NCBI GenBank assembly: GCA_017552985.1
Contig: JAFZNO010000087.1
Location: forward strand, 1-64,000
Reading direction: 5' to 3'
DNA length: 64,000 nucleotides
Source: Lachnospiraceae bacterium
GTDB taxonomy: Bacteria > Bacillota > Clostridia > Lachnospirales > Lachnospiraceae
In this document: piece after piece, positions 25,314 through 34,565 of the stretch
Position numbering within the stretch: position 1 is the first letter of the stretch
Layout of the letters: each line of letters starts with the position of its first letter
Program-made: the position numbers and the translations under genes
Notes under the pieces: model-generated
The model's database searches: none
What the model was told of the DNA's origin: nothing
What the model saw: only the letters and a program-made list of their open reading frames with translations

Positions 25314-26405
25314 ATGGATTACGATTATTTCAGGCGGAAACTGAATATTGGTGACATTGATCCAAATCAAAAACAAGACATTTTGCGGGAACGCGAGTAC
25401 TTTGCTTCCGTTGCGCCAAGGCCGTTTTTACACGGCATTCGGGAAAAATTGCGGAGTGGGAAGCATCCCGTAGCCGTGCTGCTGTTGGCATTTTTGGGAG
25501 TACTTCTGTTGTTTATTGCGTTGGTGTACGTGAAAATCTTTTTTATCGCATTTTTGCTTCTGCTTTTCTACTTAAACGTGCTTAAGCCAAAGCTCTCGAA
25601 ACGGGAATACAAGGAGTATGACTATCTTGAGAGGATCGCCGAACCAACGCTTCACCTCTTTGACGATAAGCTGACTCTGGGTTACCATGACGACAGCGCG
25701 GATCTGGTCGACGAAAAAATGCCCTACCAGAATGCCCTGGCGGAAGCCCGCTTGGTCAAGCCTTTCGGTAAACGGTGCGAGCAATCGATTTACGGCTGGT
25801 GTTCCTATGACTGGGAAAATGCGAGCAATCTGGATGCGTTTGAGTATGTTAGAACATACTTGTATTACGTCACAAGGGATTCGGAAACCGATCGCGAGGA
25901 CGTGACGTCGTACTTTAACGGGCACGTCCTGAAGTTCCGGACAAGCGTTGCCGTGAACGGAAACATCCACGTTATGAGCACCACGTCAAAAAGGTCATTA
26001 CTTGGCGGGGAAAAGAAGAAAAATCCTTTTAAGAAAATCAAGGACAGGGAACTGACTCTGATCGAATCAGGAAATCGTGAATTCGATGAAAACTTTGACG
26101 TGGCGGCAACTTTCGAGGATGAAGCGTATCGCTATTTGACGCCCGCGGTGATGGAGTCGCTGTTGGAACTTCGAAAGGACTGTTTCTTTTCCCTGTGTTT
26201 CAAAGGCAACGTCATAACGGTAGCCATTGACAACGAAACATTCCGGAGCTTAGGAAATAATAATTTCTACTTTGCCAAGCCGGCCGTTGACCCACAGAAG
26301 GCCAGCGAGGAATTTGACGAGAAAATAGATGCCGTGAGATTTGGACTTATGACCATCTGCGAGGTCAAGGAAGCAGTTGATCCCGGCAGCAGGTACGTTG
26401 GTTAA
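25314..26405 (+). CDS. DUF3137-like membrane protein
   Basis: A 363-residue protein. Residues 55-90 form one long or two short membrane helices; the rest is soluble. The C-terminal half has the DUF3137 flavour: a NREFDENFDVAATFEDEAYR stretch, TPAVMESLLELRK, then a beta-rich end. Function unknown for the family. The ATG at 25314 follows GGGAGG; a GTG two codons earlier is in frame. Monocistronic: own promoter at 25249 and a terminator 24 bases after the stop. Confidence 0.65.
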   Translation: MDYDYFRRKLNIGDIDPNQKQDILREREYFASVAPRPFLHGIREKLRSGKHPVAVLLLAFLGVLLLFIALVYVKIFFIAFLLLLFYLNVLKPKLSKREYKEYDYLERIAEPTLHLFDDKLTLGYHDDSADLVDEKMPYQNALAEARLVKPFGKRCEQSIYGWCSYDWENASNLDAFEYVRTYLYYVTRDSETDREDVTSYFNGHVLKFRTSVAVNGNIHVMSTTSKRSLLGGEKKKNPFKKIKDRELTLIESGNREFDENFDVAATFEDEAYRYLTPAVMESLLELRKDCFFSLCFKGNVITVAIDNETFRSLGNNNFYFAKPAVDPQKASEEFDEKIDAVRFGLMTICEVKEAVDPGSRYVG

Positions 26406-26428
26406 CGGCAGATAACGTAAATGAATTT

Positions 26429-26464
26429 GGGACCGTCTCCCCAATTAGGAGGCGGTCCTTTTTA
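26429..26464 (+). terminator. Intrinsic terminator after the DUF3137 gene
   Basis: Stem GGACCGTCTCC / GGAGGCGGTCC with one G-T pair and a 7-base loop, then TTTTT. Confidence 0.85.
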
Positions 26465-26559
26465 CGTATTAAGCAACGTCATGAAAGTGCATGTATTTGC
26501 GCATGTTTAAAATCTTCGAAAACACGACGCCAATTTCAAAAATGCGTCACTTCTGAATA

Positions 26560-26587
26560 TTGTTCCGGGGACGAAACGGATTATAAT
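26560..26587 (+). promoter_or_regulatory. Promoter of the oxidative sugar cluster
   Basis: TTGTTC (26560-26565), 16-base spacer, TATAAT (26582-26587), about 50 bases before the first dehydrogenase. Confidence 0.55.
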
Positions 26588-26638
26588 AAAATTATGGAGT
26601 GATGATTAGCGCACGCTGTGCAGAAAGGAAGTTCATCT

Positions 26639-27835
26639 ATGATCGTCAAAGGAACGTATTTTCAAAATGATGCCGAAAAACCATTGGTTTACGGCGACGT
26701 GGAGATCACGAACGTAAAGAGACAAAGACTTCGCGGTGAGGAACTGAAGGAGGGGATCCTTTGCGAGCCCGTCATGATCGGTTTTTGCGGCACGGACAAT
26801 GAACTCATGCGCATGGGCAGTGAAGGGCGTCTTGGAGCGAAATTCCCCGAAGGGAAAAAACGTCTCGTCAACGGCCACGAGGGCATTGTGTGGGTGCCGT
26901 CGGAGAATCGCTTTGCCATCGTATTGATCCGCGGCGGTGACAGCTACGATCCCACCCGTTACACGGAGGACGAAACCTATTTTGAATACGGCTGCGACAA
27001 GGCAGACGGACTGTTCTGCGATCAGCAGTATTTCCATCCGGACATGCTTCTTCGCATCCCCGACGGATACGTTCACAATGGAAAGCTTGACCGTTCCTTT
27101 GCAAAAAAGATGGTCTTCCCGGATCCCTTTGCCTGCATGCTGTTCCAGTTAGAGCGCATGGAGGATCTCGGCAGTGCCCACAATTTCCGCGTTTGCATGC
27201 GCAAGTACAAATGCGACGAGCAGAAGGCGCGCGAGATCGCAAAGGAAGAGATCTTTGACCGCACCGTTATTTTCGGACTGGGAACCACGGGCATGTTCAT
27301 TGGTGACCTGATCCTTCGAAGCCACAAGAACGCAAAGGTGCTCTTTGTGGCGAGAAGTCCTAAGGATTCCGCGAAGGTGACCTACGCCCTGAAACAGACG
27401 GGCGCGGCCTATCTGCAGAATACTTTTGATTCCGAGGCAGAGCTCTCGAAGGCCATCGTGGAAGCGCTTGGCGGCAGGGCGACGACCTTTATCGGCGTGA
27501 GCGGAAGCAACGTGGAGCATCGCGTGGCCTTTGAACACGGCGCGCTTGGCTGCAACGGCATTTACAACAGCTTCTCCCTTGGACCGAAGATCACCTTTGA
27601 CACGATGCCCTTCGGCTTCGAAAACCATCTGATCCTCGGCAGCATCAATTTCCGTCAGGATCACATGGAGAAAGCAATCCAGATGCTTGCGGAGAGCAGC
27701 TATGACGAGATCGTGGAACTGATCGACAAGGACGAATTTACCACAGATCCCATGGGAGCTTACAAGAATAAGATTTATTCCAAGAACGCGCCCATGAAGA
27801 CGGCGGTCATTTGGAATCCGCAGTACGTGGAGTAA
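26639..27835 (+). CDS. Glucose-dehydrogenase-like MDR oxidoreductase
   Basis: A 398-residue zinc-type medium-chain dehydrogenase. The zinc-site elements GFCGTDNEL and NGHEG are present, as is a Rossmann motif (IFGLGTTGMFIGDL). The long insert between them and the lack of a four-Cys structural zinc loop are like archaeal-type glucose dehydrogenases. It likely oxidises C1 of a free sugar to a lactone with NAD(P). The ATG at 26639 follows AAAGGAAG. It heads a group with another dehydrogenase, a lactonase and a sugar mutarotase. Sugar identity is not known. Confidence 0.75.
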   Translation: MIVKGTYFQNDAEKPLVYGDVEITNVKRQRLRGEELKEGILCEPVMIGFCGTDNELMRMGSEGRLGAKFPEGKKRLVNGHEGIVWVPSENRFAIVLIRGGDSYDPTRYTEDETYFEYGCDKADGLFCDQQYFHPDMLLRIPDGYVHNGKLDRSFAKKMVFPDPFACMLFQLERMEDLGSAHNFRVCMRKYKCDEQKAREIAKEEIFDRTVIFGLGTTGMFIGDLILRSHKNAKVLFVARSPKDSAKVTYALKQTGAAYLQNTFDSEAELSKAIVEALGGRATTFIGVSGSNVEHRVAFEHGALGCNGIYNSFSLGPKITFDTMPFGFENHLILGSINFRQDHMEKAIQMLAESSYDEIVELIDKDEFTTDPMGAYKNKIYSKNAPMKTAVIWNPQYVE

Positions 27836-27896
27836 CAACGTGCCGTTAACAGTACGTAAATTGTGAAAAAAGAAATAGATTTATTGGAGGAACGTT

Positions 27897-28922
27897 ATGA
27901 AAACAGTATTTATAGACAAGCCCTTTGAAATTGACGTAAGAGAGGCGGAGATGCCCGTGCCGAAGGAGGGCGAGGCACTTCTGAAGATTTTGTATTGCGG
28001 CATCTGCGGATCGGACGTGGCCAGCTTTACCGGCAACCAGCCGTTTACGACCTATCCCCGCATTCCGGGTCATGAGTTCAGTGCCCAGATCATTTCCATT
28101 CCGGAAAATGACAAGGGGCTGAAGGCTGGCGACGTAGTGACCGCGAACCCTTATTTTAACTGTGGTCACTGCTATTCCTGTCAGAGAGGCTTTGTGAACT
28201 GTTGCACGGACAATCAGACCATGGGCGTGCAGAGGGACGGGTGCTTCCGCGAGTATATCGTGATGCCCGTGGAAAGAATCTATGACGGCAAGGGCCTTTC
28301 CGCAAAGCAGCTTGCACTAGTCGAGCCCTTTACGATCAGCTATCACGCACTTCACCGCGCAAAGATCAACAAGGGAGACAAGGTGCTGGTGGTAGGCGCA
28401 GGCCCCATCGGTTTGTTCGCGCTGATCGCTGCGAAGGCACAGGGCGCGGAGGTGACGGTTGCCGACATTCTTGACGGAAGATTGGAAAAGGCAAAGCATT
28501 TTGGCGCTGGGCACGTCATAAATTCCAAGACCAGCGACATACGCGAGGAAGCCATGAAGATCACGAACGGCAATGGTTTTGACGTCTGCGTGGAGGCATG
28601 CGGTCAGGACGTGACGTTCCTTAGCTGCATTGACTGCGCGGCGTTTGCGGCAAATATCATTTTGATCGGCAACGGCAAGAAGGAGACGACCTTCCTGCAT
28701 TCCATTCTGCTAAAGAAGGAGCTGAACGTATTCGGCAGCCGCAATTCCTACGCAAGGGATTTCCAGGCAGTGATCGATCTGATCGCATCCGGCGAAGCAA
28801 AAGTGGATGACATGGTCAGCGCCGTTTATCCGGTGGACAAGGTGGCGGATGCCTTTGACGCGCTGGTGCACAATGACGGCAGCCTGTCTAAGGTGCTGAT
28901 CGAGGTTGCGCCTGAAGCGTAA
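27897..28922 (+). CDS. Zinc-dependent alcohol/polyol dehydrogenase
   Basis: A 341-residue MDR enzyme with the full set of zinc ligands: catalytic Cys in CGICGSD, GHE, and a structural zinc loop CGHCYSCQRGFVNCC. The NAD-binding motif is VVGAGPIGLFAL. It is in the sorbitol/threonine/galactonate dehydrogenase group. In context it probably oxidises the sugar itself or a hydroxyl of the derived aldonate. GGAGG precedes the ATG. The gap to the previous gene is 61 bases without a terminator, so co-transcription is likely. Confidence 0.85.
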   Translation: MKTVFIDKPFEIDVREAEMPVPKEGEALLKILYCGICGSDVASFTGNQPFTTYPRIPGHEFSAQIISIPENDKGLKAGDVVTANPYFNCGHCYSCQRGFVNCCTDNQTMGVQRDGCFREYIVMPVERIYDGKGLSAKQLALVEPFTISYHALHRAKINKGDKVLVVGAGPIGLFALIAAKAQGAEVTVADILDGRLEKAKHFGAGHVINSKTSDIREEAMKITNGNGFDVCVEACGQDVTFLSCIDCAAFAANIILIGNGKKETTFLHSILLKKELNVFGSRNSYARDFQAVIDLIASGEAKVDDMVSAVYPVDKVADAFDALVHNDGSLSKVLIEVAPEA

Positions 28923-29056
28923 GATACCGGAAGGCCCCGGGACTTGGCAAGGATGCTTTTAGTCATTCCCCCGAGGACATTGGATGCCGTATGCTTTACG
29001 GAGGCACGCAGAAATAAGGGGCAGAATGAAATGCATGAAAGATGGGAGGAAACGAC

Positions 29057-29938
29057 GTGAGTAACAGGATCATGATTGACGCACACTTGCATCTTTGGGA
29101 ACGGCAGCAGGGAGAAATCAAGGGAAAACCCGTGTATTCCATTGGCAATGGAAAGAGCATGTTCCTGGGCGAGATCCGGCAAATGATGCCGCCTTATCTG
29201 GCGGACGGCAAGAACACGGCGGAGCGTCTTCTTGCCAACATGGATTACGCGCAGGTAAATGCATGCGTGGTCACGCAGGAATACATGGATGGCAATCAGG
29301 ATGAATATCTCCTGAAGGTGAAGGACAAGTATCCTGACAGGTTCCGGATCTGCTCCCTCTATGAGGAAAAAGAAGGCTTTGGCCTAGACGGATTCGACGG
29401 CGTGAAGATCTGTGCGGGACGCCTTGCGGATCAAGACTTAAAAAAACTTCGCCCCGTTTTCAAAAGAGTGTGCGATGCCGGAAAGTTCATTTCCATTGAC
29501 ATGGCAGACGGGGACGCGCAGGTGGATGACCTGCAGTGGATCATCAACGAGTTCCCCAATCTCCGGATTGCCATTGGGCATTTTGGCATGGTGACGACGC
29601 CTGGCTGGCAACGTCAGATCGCCCTTGCAAAAAACAAGAACGTCTACGTCGAGAGCGGCGGCCTGACTTGGCTGTTCCATCAGGAGTTTTATCCTTACCC
29701 GTCCGCAGTTGAAGCAATCAAAGAAGCTGCTTCCATCTGCGGCATCGAGAAACTCATGTGGGGAAGCGATTACCCCCGCACCATGACGGACATTACTTAC
29801 AAAAGCGCCGTACGTTTCCTCGCCGAAACGCCCCGCTTGACGGAAGCCGAGAAGGACGCCTTCCTCGGCCTAAACGCCGCCCGCTTCTATGGATTCCAAG
29901 GTCTTACGCCCTTACCCAGTATAGATAATATGTTATAA
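29057..29938 (+). CDS. Amidohydrolase-2 family lactonase
   Basis: A 293-residue TIM-barrel hydrolase. The GTG at 29057 is favoured, with GGAGG 7 bases upstream; an ATG five codons earlier overlaps that ribosome site. Motifs: DAHLHLW at the N-terminus, IGHFG in the middle and WGSDYPR at the C-terminus, the pattern of COG3618 sugar lactonases such as L-fuconolactonase. It should open the 1,4- or 1,5-lactone made by the adjacent dehydrogenase. It lies 15 bases before a FucU-type mutarotase, which favours L-fucose or a related 6-deoxy/L-sugar. Confidence 0.8.
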   Translation: MSNRIMIDAHLHLWERQQGEIKGKPVYSIGNGKSMFLGEIRQMMPPYLADGKNTAERLLANMDYAQVNACVVTQEYMDGNQDEYLLKVKDKYPDRFRICSLYEEKEGFGLDGFDGVKICAGRLADQDLKKLRPVFKRVCDAGKFISIDMADGDAQVDDLQWIINEFPNLRIAIGHFGMVTTPGWQRQIALAKNKNVYVESGGLTWLFHQEFYPYPSAVEAIKEAASICGIEKLMWGSDYPRTMTDITYKSAVRFLAETPRLTEAEKDAFLGLNAARFYGFQGLTPLPSIDNML

Positions 29939-29953
29939 TTTTGGAGGTACAAA

Positions 29954-30391
29954 ATGTTAAAAGGAATTTCCCCGATGCTTTCCCCGGAATTATTAAAGGT
30001 TCTCTGCGAGATGGGTCACGGCGACTCCATCGTCATCGCAGACGGTAATTTCCCCGCGCAGTCCATGGGGAAAAATGGCATTGTGATCCGCATGGACGGC
30101 CACGGCGTGCCGGAGATTTTGGAAGCGATCCTTCAGGTGTTCCCGCTTGATCAGTACGTGGATCAACCCGTAAGCCTTATGGAGCGCGTGCCCGGAGACA
30201 ATGCGGACGTCTCCATCTGGAAGACGTATGACAAGCTGATCGAAGCTGCAGAGCCGAGAGGCACGGGCGTGATCCAAAAGCTGGAGCGCTTTGCGTTCTA
30301 TGAGGAATCTAAGAAGGCATATGCGATCATTGCGACTTCGGAGAGAAGCCAGTACGCTAACGTAATTTTGCAGAAGGGTTGCGTGCTGTAA
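29954..30391 (+). CDS. fucU: RbsD/FucU family sugar mutarotase
   Basis: A 145-residue protein with the FucU pattern: ISPMLSPELLKVLCEMGHGD with the catalytic His, DGNFPAQSMG, and a C-terminal ERSQYANVILQKGCVL. It interconverts alpha and beta anomers, probably of L-fucose, feeding the correct anomer to the dehydrogenase upstream. GGAGG precedes the ATG. No isomerase, kinase or aldolase of the classical fucose route is in the window, which points to an oxidative route whose later steps are elsewhere. A terminator follows 23 bases downstream. Confidence 0.85.
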   Translation: MLKGISPMLSPELLKVLCEMGHGDSIVIADGNFPAQSMGKNGIVIRMDGHGVPEILEAILQVFPLDQYVDQPVSLMERVPGDNADVSIWKTYDKLIEAAEPRGTGVIQKLERFAFYEESKKAYAIIATSERSQYANVILQKGCVL

Positions 30392-30414
30392 AACGGAGCG
30401 TAAATGGGATAATT

Positions 30415-30441
30415 AGGGAGGGCACGCGCTCTCCCTTTTTT
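30415..30441 (+). terminator. Intrinsic terminator of the sugar cluster
   Basis: Stem AGGGAG / CTCCCT (30415-30420 and 30431-30436) followed by six T. Confidence 0.75.
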
Positions 30442-30456
30442 GTGCGACGTTTTGGA

Positions 30457-30485
30457 TTGCAAACGCACCAAACCTATCGTATAAT
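30457..30485 (+). promoter_or_regulatory. Promoter of the membrane-protein gene at 30536
   Basis: TTGCAA (30457-30462), 17-base spacer, TATAAT (30480-30485). The 12-mer TATAATAAGGCT is repeated 22 bp later (30502-30513), which could be a second -10 box. Confidence 0.65.
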
Positions 30486-30535
30486 AAGGCTGAATCCGCG
30501 ATATAATAAGGCTTTGTGAGTAGGAGAGGAAGAAA

Positions 30536-31267
30536 ATGTTTAGGGAAGACGTAGTAGAAAAAGAAAGAGACCCAAGGGTCGTGATCCTTTTGGATATCGC
30601 GAAATCCGCGATTTATGGACTAGGCATTCACATTGTGAACTATAGCTTCAGGCTTCCGGCGGTCTATTCCGTCCTTCCCCTGATGCTACTCCTTTTTTGC
30701 GTAACGCTTATTACGAGAGCGACGCATGATAAAAAAAGACAATATGCCTTCGGCATTCCTTACGTACTGGAGTACTTTGGCTTCTGCCTGTACTTTTATA
30801 ACAAGGGGAGTCTCATGCCGCTTACGGCAATCTGCATGACGGCCATTTTGGCAGTTTGGTGCGTTGTCTGCATTGAGTGTTTCACCAAGGACGCAAAAAA
30901 GAATCTGATCGGTTTCCTCACATTATTGTTGGTTGCCGCCGGTGCGATTTTCCTGATCTGGAATCATTATTCCGAAAAGGCCAGGGATGCCGTGGTGAAG
31001 ATCGTTCAGGCGAAGGGACCGGAGCAGGCGCCCGCTAGCGAGGTGGACGCGCTGAGCAGGGAACTCAACGTTGTTTTTTATTCAAAGCCAAATTTGAAGT
31101 TCCGTTTTACGGAAGTTTCCGGAAACTATGAGAGTGAGAACGGAGAGTATCGGAAGCTATACGATGAATTCGTGGAAACGCTTACAACAGTAGACGGAAA
31201 ATGGATCGGAGCGCTCTTCGACGGACAGGAAAAAATGGCAAAAAGCGTGGAAAACATGGTAAAATAA
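30536..31267 (+). CDS. Membrane protein of unknown function
   Basis: A 243-residue protein with four or five membrane helices in residues 20-150 and a soluble C-terminal domain of about 90 residues rich in charged residues (VSGNYESENGEYRKLYDEFV). I recognise no family. GAGGAAG precedes the ATG. It is followed within 71 bases by the large coiled-coil gene, with no terminator between, so the two are probably co-transcribed. Confidence 0.55.
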   Translation: MFREDVVEKERDPRVVILLDIAKSAIYGLGIHIVNYSFRLPAVYSVLPLMLLLFCVTLITRATHDKKRQYAFGIPYVLEYFGFCLYFYNKGSLMPLTAICMTAILAVWCVVCIECFTKDAKKNLIGFLTLLLVAAGAIFLIWNHYSEKARDAVVKIVQAKGPEQAPASEVDALSRELNVVFYSKPNLKFRFTEVSGNYESENGEYRKLYDEFVETLTTVDGKWIGALFDGQEKMAKSVENMVK

Positions 31268-31337
31268 AGTTCTCTTTTTGACGATATATTTTATGGTGGC
31301 TTTAAATTTCAAGCGGGGGGGAAACAAGGGAGGAACT

Positions 31338-33341
31338 ATGGCAGAAGAAAAGATTGTTGACACCGAGGAAATTTTAAAAAGCTTATTTGAAAAAGAGACT
31401 GCAGCAAAGGGAAAATTCCTGGAGGACGTGAGCTACGTTCATGAGAACGTGCAGCAGGGTAAGTTCTCCAGGCGGGATTATCTTTGCGATGATCTATACA
31501 GGTATTTGGAGCAGGTGGATCCCAAGAGCGGTAAGGCACCCATGCCTGGACGCAACGTGGTTTTGGACGGGGAGAATCTGGATGCTGACTTTTTGACGTT
31601 AAACGAGATTTTGTCGTTGGAGAACGCGCCCTTGGGAAAATGGCCCGCAAAGACCAATAATACCATTTGGCAGCAGATTGACGTGAATCTTTCCGTCGCA
31701 AAGGGCGAAGGCGTGGCATTCGAGGAGACGGGAAGGTTTGTCGCCGCAAAGGAAAAGACGGAAGCGGACAAGGTTGCCGTTTTGAAGGAGCTTCTTGTCA
31801 ACAACGTGGTTGAAAGGGCGGTTCTTCTTGCAAATTATGACAAGCCGGACGACGCTTTTGAGGGTTTTAAGTTCTATCATGGCGAGGAGACGAACAATGC
31901 TTACGCAGAGTATCCGTCAAAGTGGTACATGCTTAGGAATGACGCCTTGAATAATTATTCCATGATGTTCTCTTCAGAGGACGGAGCGGCATTGGAAAAG
32001 CTTTGCAAGGACTTAAAGGATCATGAGAAGACCCTGGGAAGACTGGCGGCAACGCTTGGCAGTGACGCAGAGCGAAAGGCCTTTTATGAGAAGGTCCTGT
32101 TGCCGGAAGTGGAGGAGTTCCGCAAAGCAGACGTGGCGGGGGACCGTATTCCGAAATATGCAAAGGCAAGGGAAGCTTTTTTGGCACAGCTGAAGGTCGT
32201 ACAGGACCTGCAGGCAGAGCTTGGCGGGCTTCAGAAGGCATTTGTCAAAAACTACAAGGAAGAAAAGCTTGCGCAGAAGAATCTCAAGGAGGCAGAGGCC
32301 GCAATTGAGCATTGTAAGCGTGAGATTGAGAATGGCGAGAATACGAAGAAGCCCCTGATGGAGCAAAGAGATAAGCACAATGCCGATTATGAAGAGCTTC
32401 TCCAGCATTTGGAAGAGGTTGGCGCGGCAGCCCAGCAGGCAAAGAACGAATGGACCAAGTATAATGACGTGATCCGCACGGGCTTTGACAAGGAGAGAGA
32501 ACTCCGTGCTTCCGTCAATCCGATGATGAAGATTCTTCAAAAGAAGAAGTATGACGCCGTAATGGAGCAGGCAGATCAATGCTCGAAGGAAGCGATTGAA
32601 GCCCAGGAGAAGGCTCCGGCAGCGGAGAAGAAAATGAAAGAACTTGCCGGCCAGTATCAGGAGCTGACGGAGGTGCAGGAAAAGATCCAGGGCAATCAGG
32701 CCATCGTCACCGACAAGATCACGAAGCTGACCAAGGCCATCAATGCGGCAAAGCAGCAGATGACGCTCAAGGAAGAAGAAAGAGAGCAGGCGAAATTCCA
32801 TCTTGAGGCCGTTGAGAAAGAGCGGAAGGGACTGCTGGAGCAGTGGTCGAAGGAAAAGGGTGAAGACCAGAGAGTCCTGTTGGATATGGATTTCGTGAAG
32901 GAACTGTTGTCAAAGGACGCGAAGGTTTCCGGAAAGCGGGTTGCCCAGAATCCTTGGTTTAACCAGAAATACCAGAAGGAGCGCGAAAAGCTCTTTGCCC
33001 TTGCCATTGAACTCCATCATGCGTTTATCAGCGCCTCGGAGTGCTGCAATGCCAATCTGGCAACGCTTGCGCAGGTTTGGGGTTACTGGAAGAAGGGCAA
33101 AGAAAAGATCAACTTCCATCAGGCTGACAGGGAAGAGACCGCGCCGATCCTATGGCAGACGCTAGCCTTGTTTGTTCCCATGATCGCAGTGGATCTTCCG
33201 AACGTGGGAGAATTCTTTGCGGATGCAAAAAAGACCGGCCTGATTGGTTTGCTGGCGCTGGATGAAGCAGATGCTACGTCGCCGCAGAAGGTGATCGGCG
33301 CAATCTATCGCAGCCGGAAGGCAGTGGCATTCAAGAAATAA
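31338..33341 (+). CDS. Coiled-coil protein derived from an SF1 helicase, ATPase motifs degraded and 3' truncated
   Basis: A 667-residue protein beginning at ATG 31338 after GGGAGGA. The centre (about 210-560) is a long charged coiled coil. Residues about 140-170 (VLKELLVNNVVERAVLLANY) match the segment just after Walker A in the DNA2/UPF1-like helicases that carry a coiled-coil insert, but the expected GPPGTGKT reads KEKTEADKVA. Near the C-terminus LLALDEADATSPQKV, then IGAIYRSRKAV, matches helicase motif II and its flank, after which the protein stops where motif III should begin. It therefore seems unable to hydrolyse ATP. The long intact frame with normal codon use argues that it is still a protein, not junk. 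Confidence 0.65.
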   Translation: MAEEKIVDTEEILKSLFEKETAAKGKFLEDVSYVHENVQQGKFSRRDYLCDDLYRYLEQVDPKSGKAPMPGRNVVLDGENLDADFLTLNEILSLENAPLGKWPAKTNNTIWQQIDVNLSVAKGEGVAFEETGRFVAAKEKTEADKVAVLKELLVNNVVERAVLLANYDKPDDAFEGFKFYHGEETNNAYAEYPSKWYMLRNDALNNYSMMFSSEDGAALEKLCKDLKDHEKTLGRLAATLGSDAERKAFYEKVLLPEVEEFRKADVAGDRIPKYAKAREAFLAQLKVVQDLQAELGGLQKAFVKNYKEEKLAQKNLKEAEAAIEHCKREIENGENTKKPLMEQRDKHNADYEELLQHLEEVGAAAQQAKNEWTKYNDVIRTGFDKERELRASVNPMMKILQKKKYDAVMEQADQCSKEAIEAQEKAPAAEKKMKELAGQYQELTEVQEKIQGNQAIVTDKITKLTKAINAAKQQMTLKEEEREQAKFHLEAVEKERKGLLEQWSKEKGEDQRVLLDMDFVKELLSKDAKVSGKRVAQNPWFNQKYQKEREKLFALAIELHHAFISASECCNANLATLAQVWGYWKKGKEKINFHQADREETAPILWQTLALFVPMIAVDLPNVGEFFADAKKTGLIGLLALDEADATSPQKVIGAIYRSRKAVAFKK

Positions 33342-33360
33342 AAGCATATTTATGAAGTTT

Positions 33361-33393
33361 GGGTCGCGACTTAAGTCGCGATCCATTCTTTTT
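33361..33393 (+). terminator. Intrinsic terminator after the helicase-like gene
   Basis: Stem around GGTCGCGAC TTAA GTCGCGATCC (33361-33384), followed by a T-rich run ending in TTTTT. Confidence 0.75.
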
Positions 33394-33417
33394 GAAAAAA
33401 CGGGGTTTTAGAATCAC

Positions 33418-33446
33418 TTGCAAACGGCCGCAAAAAAAAGTATGAT
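33418..33446 (+). promoter_or_regulatory. Promoter of the GGDEF gene at 33473
   Basis: TTGCAA (33418-33423), 17-base spacer, TATGAT (33441-33446). Confidence 0.7.
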
Positions 33447-33472
33447 AATACTATACACAAGGAGGCGCGGCC

Positions 33473-34531
33473 ATGATGTTTTTCAAAGCGAAAAAGATGA
33501 CGTATGCGGTGAATACCGTGATCTTGCTGTTGGTGTTTGGACTGATGGCATTCTTTCACATGGTTGACGCGCCCTTTTTGACTTATTTCAGCATCCCGAC
33601 GGCAGGAGTCTACGTGCTGGGATATTACCTGATCCATAAGGAACGGTTAGACGCGTACGTGTGGATGGTATACCTGTGGCTCACGTTCTACATGGGAATT
33701 TCCACGGTCTTTTTGGGATATGCCTATGGATTCCATTTATACTGCTTTTCCATGATTCCCGTCATGTTCGTAACGGAATACCTTTCCATACGGATCAATC
33801 GCGAGGGGAAAAAGCAAAAGAGCCTAAAGGCCAGACCGGTAAGTCTTTTTATCGCGCTGTTTTATCTGATCTGTACGGGTTACGTGGCTTATTTTGGACC
33901 GATCTACGTAAGAGACCAGAGCTACGCGGCACTGTTTTGGATCACCAATGCCCTGATCGTGTTTGGCTTTTTGATCTTTTATACGGATTACATGCTCAGA
34001 ATGGTTGTACAGTCAGAAGATAAGCTGCGCGACATGGCGCAGGTGGACCGGCTGACGGGGCTTTATAACAGGCACTACGTGATCAGCCGTCTGGAGAATC
34101 TGCCGGAGGAGGCGCAAGGGTTCCTTGCCATGGCAGACATTGACAACTTTAAGAAGATCAATGATACCTACGGACATAACGCGGGCGACGCCATTTTGCG
34201 GGCGATCGCCGACAAGATGCGTGAACTCTGTACGGGCTGTGAGCTAGCCCGCTGGGGCGGCGAGGAATTCCTGATCTTTGTGGTCAGTGCGGCCGGCTTT
34301 GAAAATAATGCGGAGAAAATGTTCGTAAAAGACGGCGTGGATCTGATGGAACGCCTGAGAAAAAAGATCGAGGCGGAGCCCATTACGTTTGAGGATCAGC
34401 GGATTAACGTCACCATCACCGTTGGCGTGGAAGAGAGAAAACGCGGCTGTTCCATTGACGAATGGGTGCAGGAAGCGGATAAAAAGCTTTATCTTGGGAA
34501 GACTACCGGAAAGAATAAAGTCATCGCGTAG
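33473..34531 (+). CDS. Membrane-bound diguanylate cyclase
   Basis: A 352-residue protein with six membrane helices in residues 10-180 and a C-terminal GGDEF domain (about 190-350). The active-site loop is intact (RWGGEEF), and the substrate-binding DIDNFKKINDTYGHNAGD is canonical. No RxxD inhibitory site was seen. It should make c-di-GMP in response to a membrane or extracellular cue. GGAGG lies 7 bases before the start. The thioredoxin-like lipoprotein gene begins 34 bases downstream, so they may share a transcript. Confidence 0.9.
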   Translation: MMFFKAKKMTYAVNTVILLLVFGLMAFFHMVDAPFLTYFSIPTAGVYVLGYYLIHKERLDAYVWMVYLWLTFYMGISTVFLGYAYGFHLYCFSMIPVMFVTEYLSIRINREGKKQKSLKARPVSLFIALFYLICTGYVAYFGPIYVRDQSYAALFWITNALIVFGFLIFYTDYMLRMVVQSEDKLRDMAQVDRLTGLYNRHYVISRLENLPEEAQGFLAMADIDNFKKINDTYGHNAGDAILRAIADKMRELCTGCELARWGGEEFLIFVVSAAGFENNAEKMFVKDGVDLMERLRKKIEAEPITFEDQRINVTITVGVEERKRGCSIDEWVQEADKKLYLGKTTGKNKVIA

Positions 34532-34565
34532 ATTGCGCTGACGACTGGGTTGAAAGGATGGAAAG

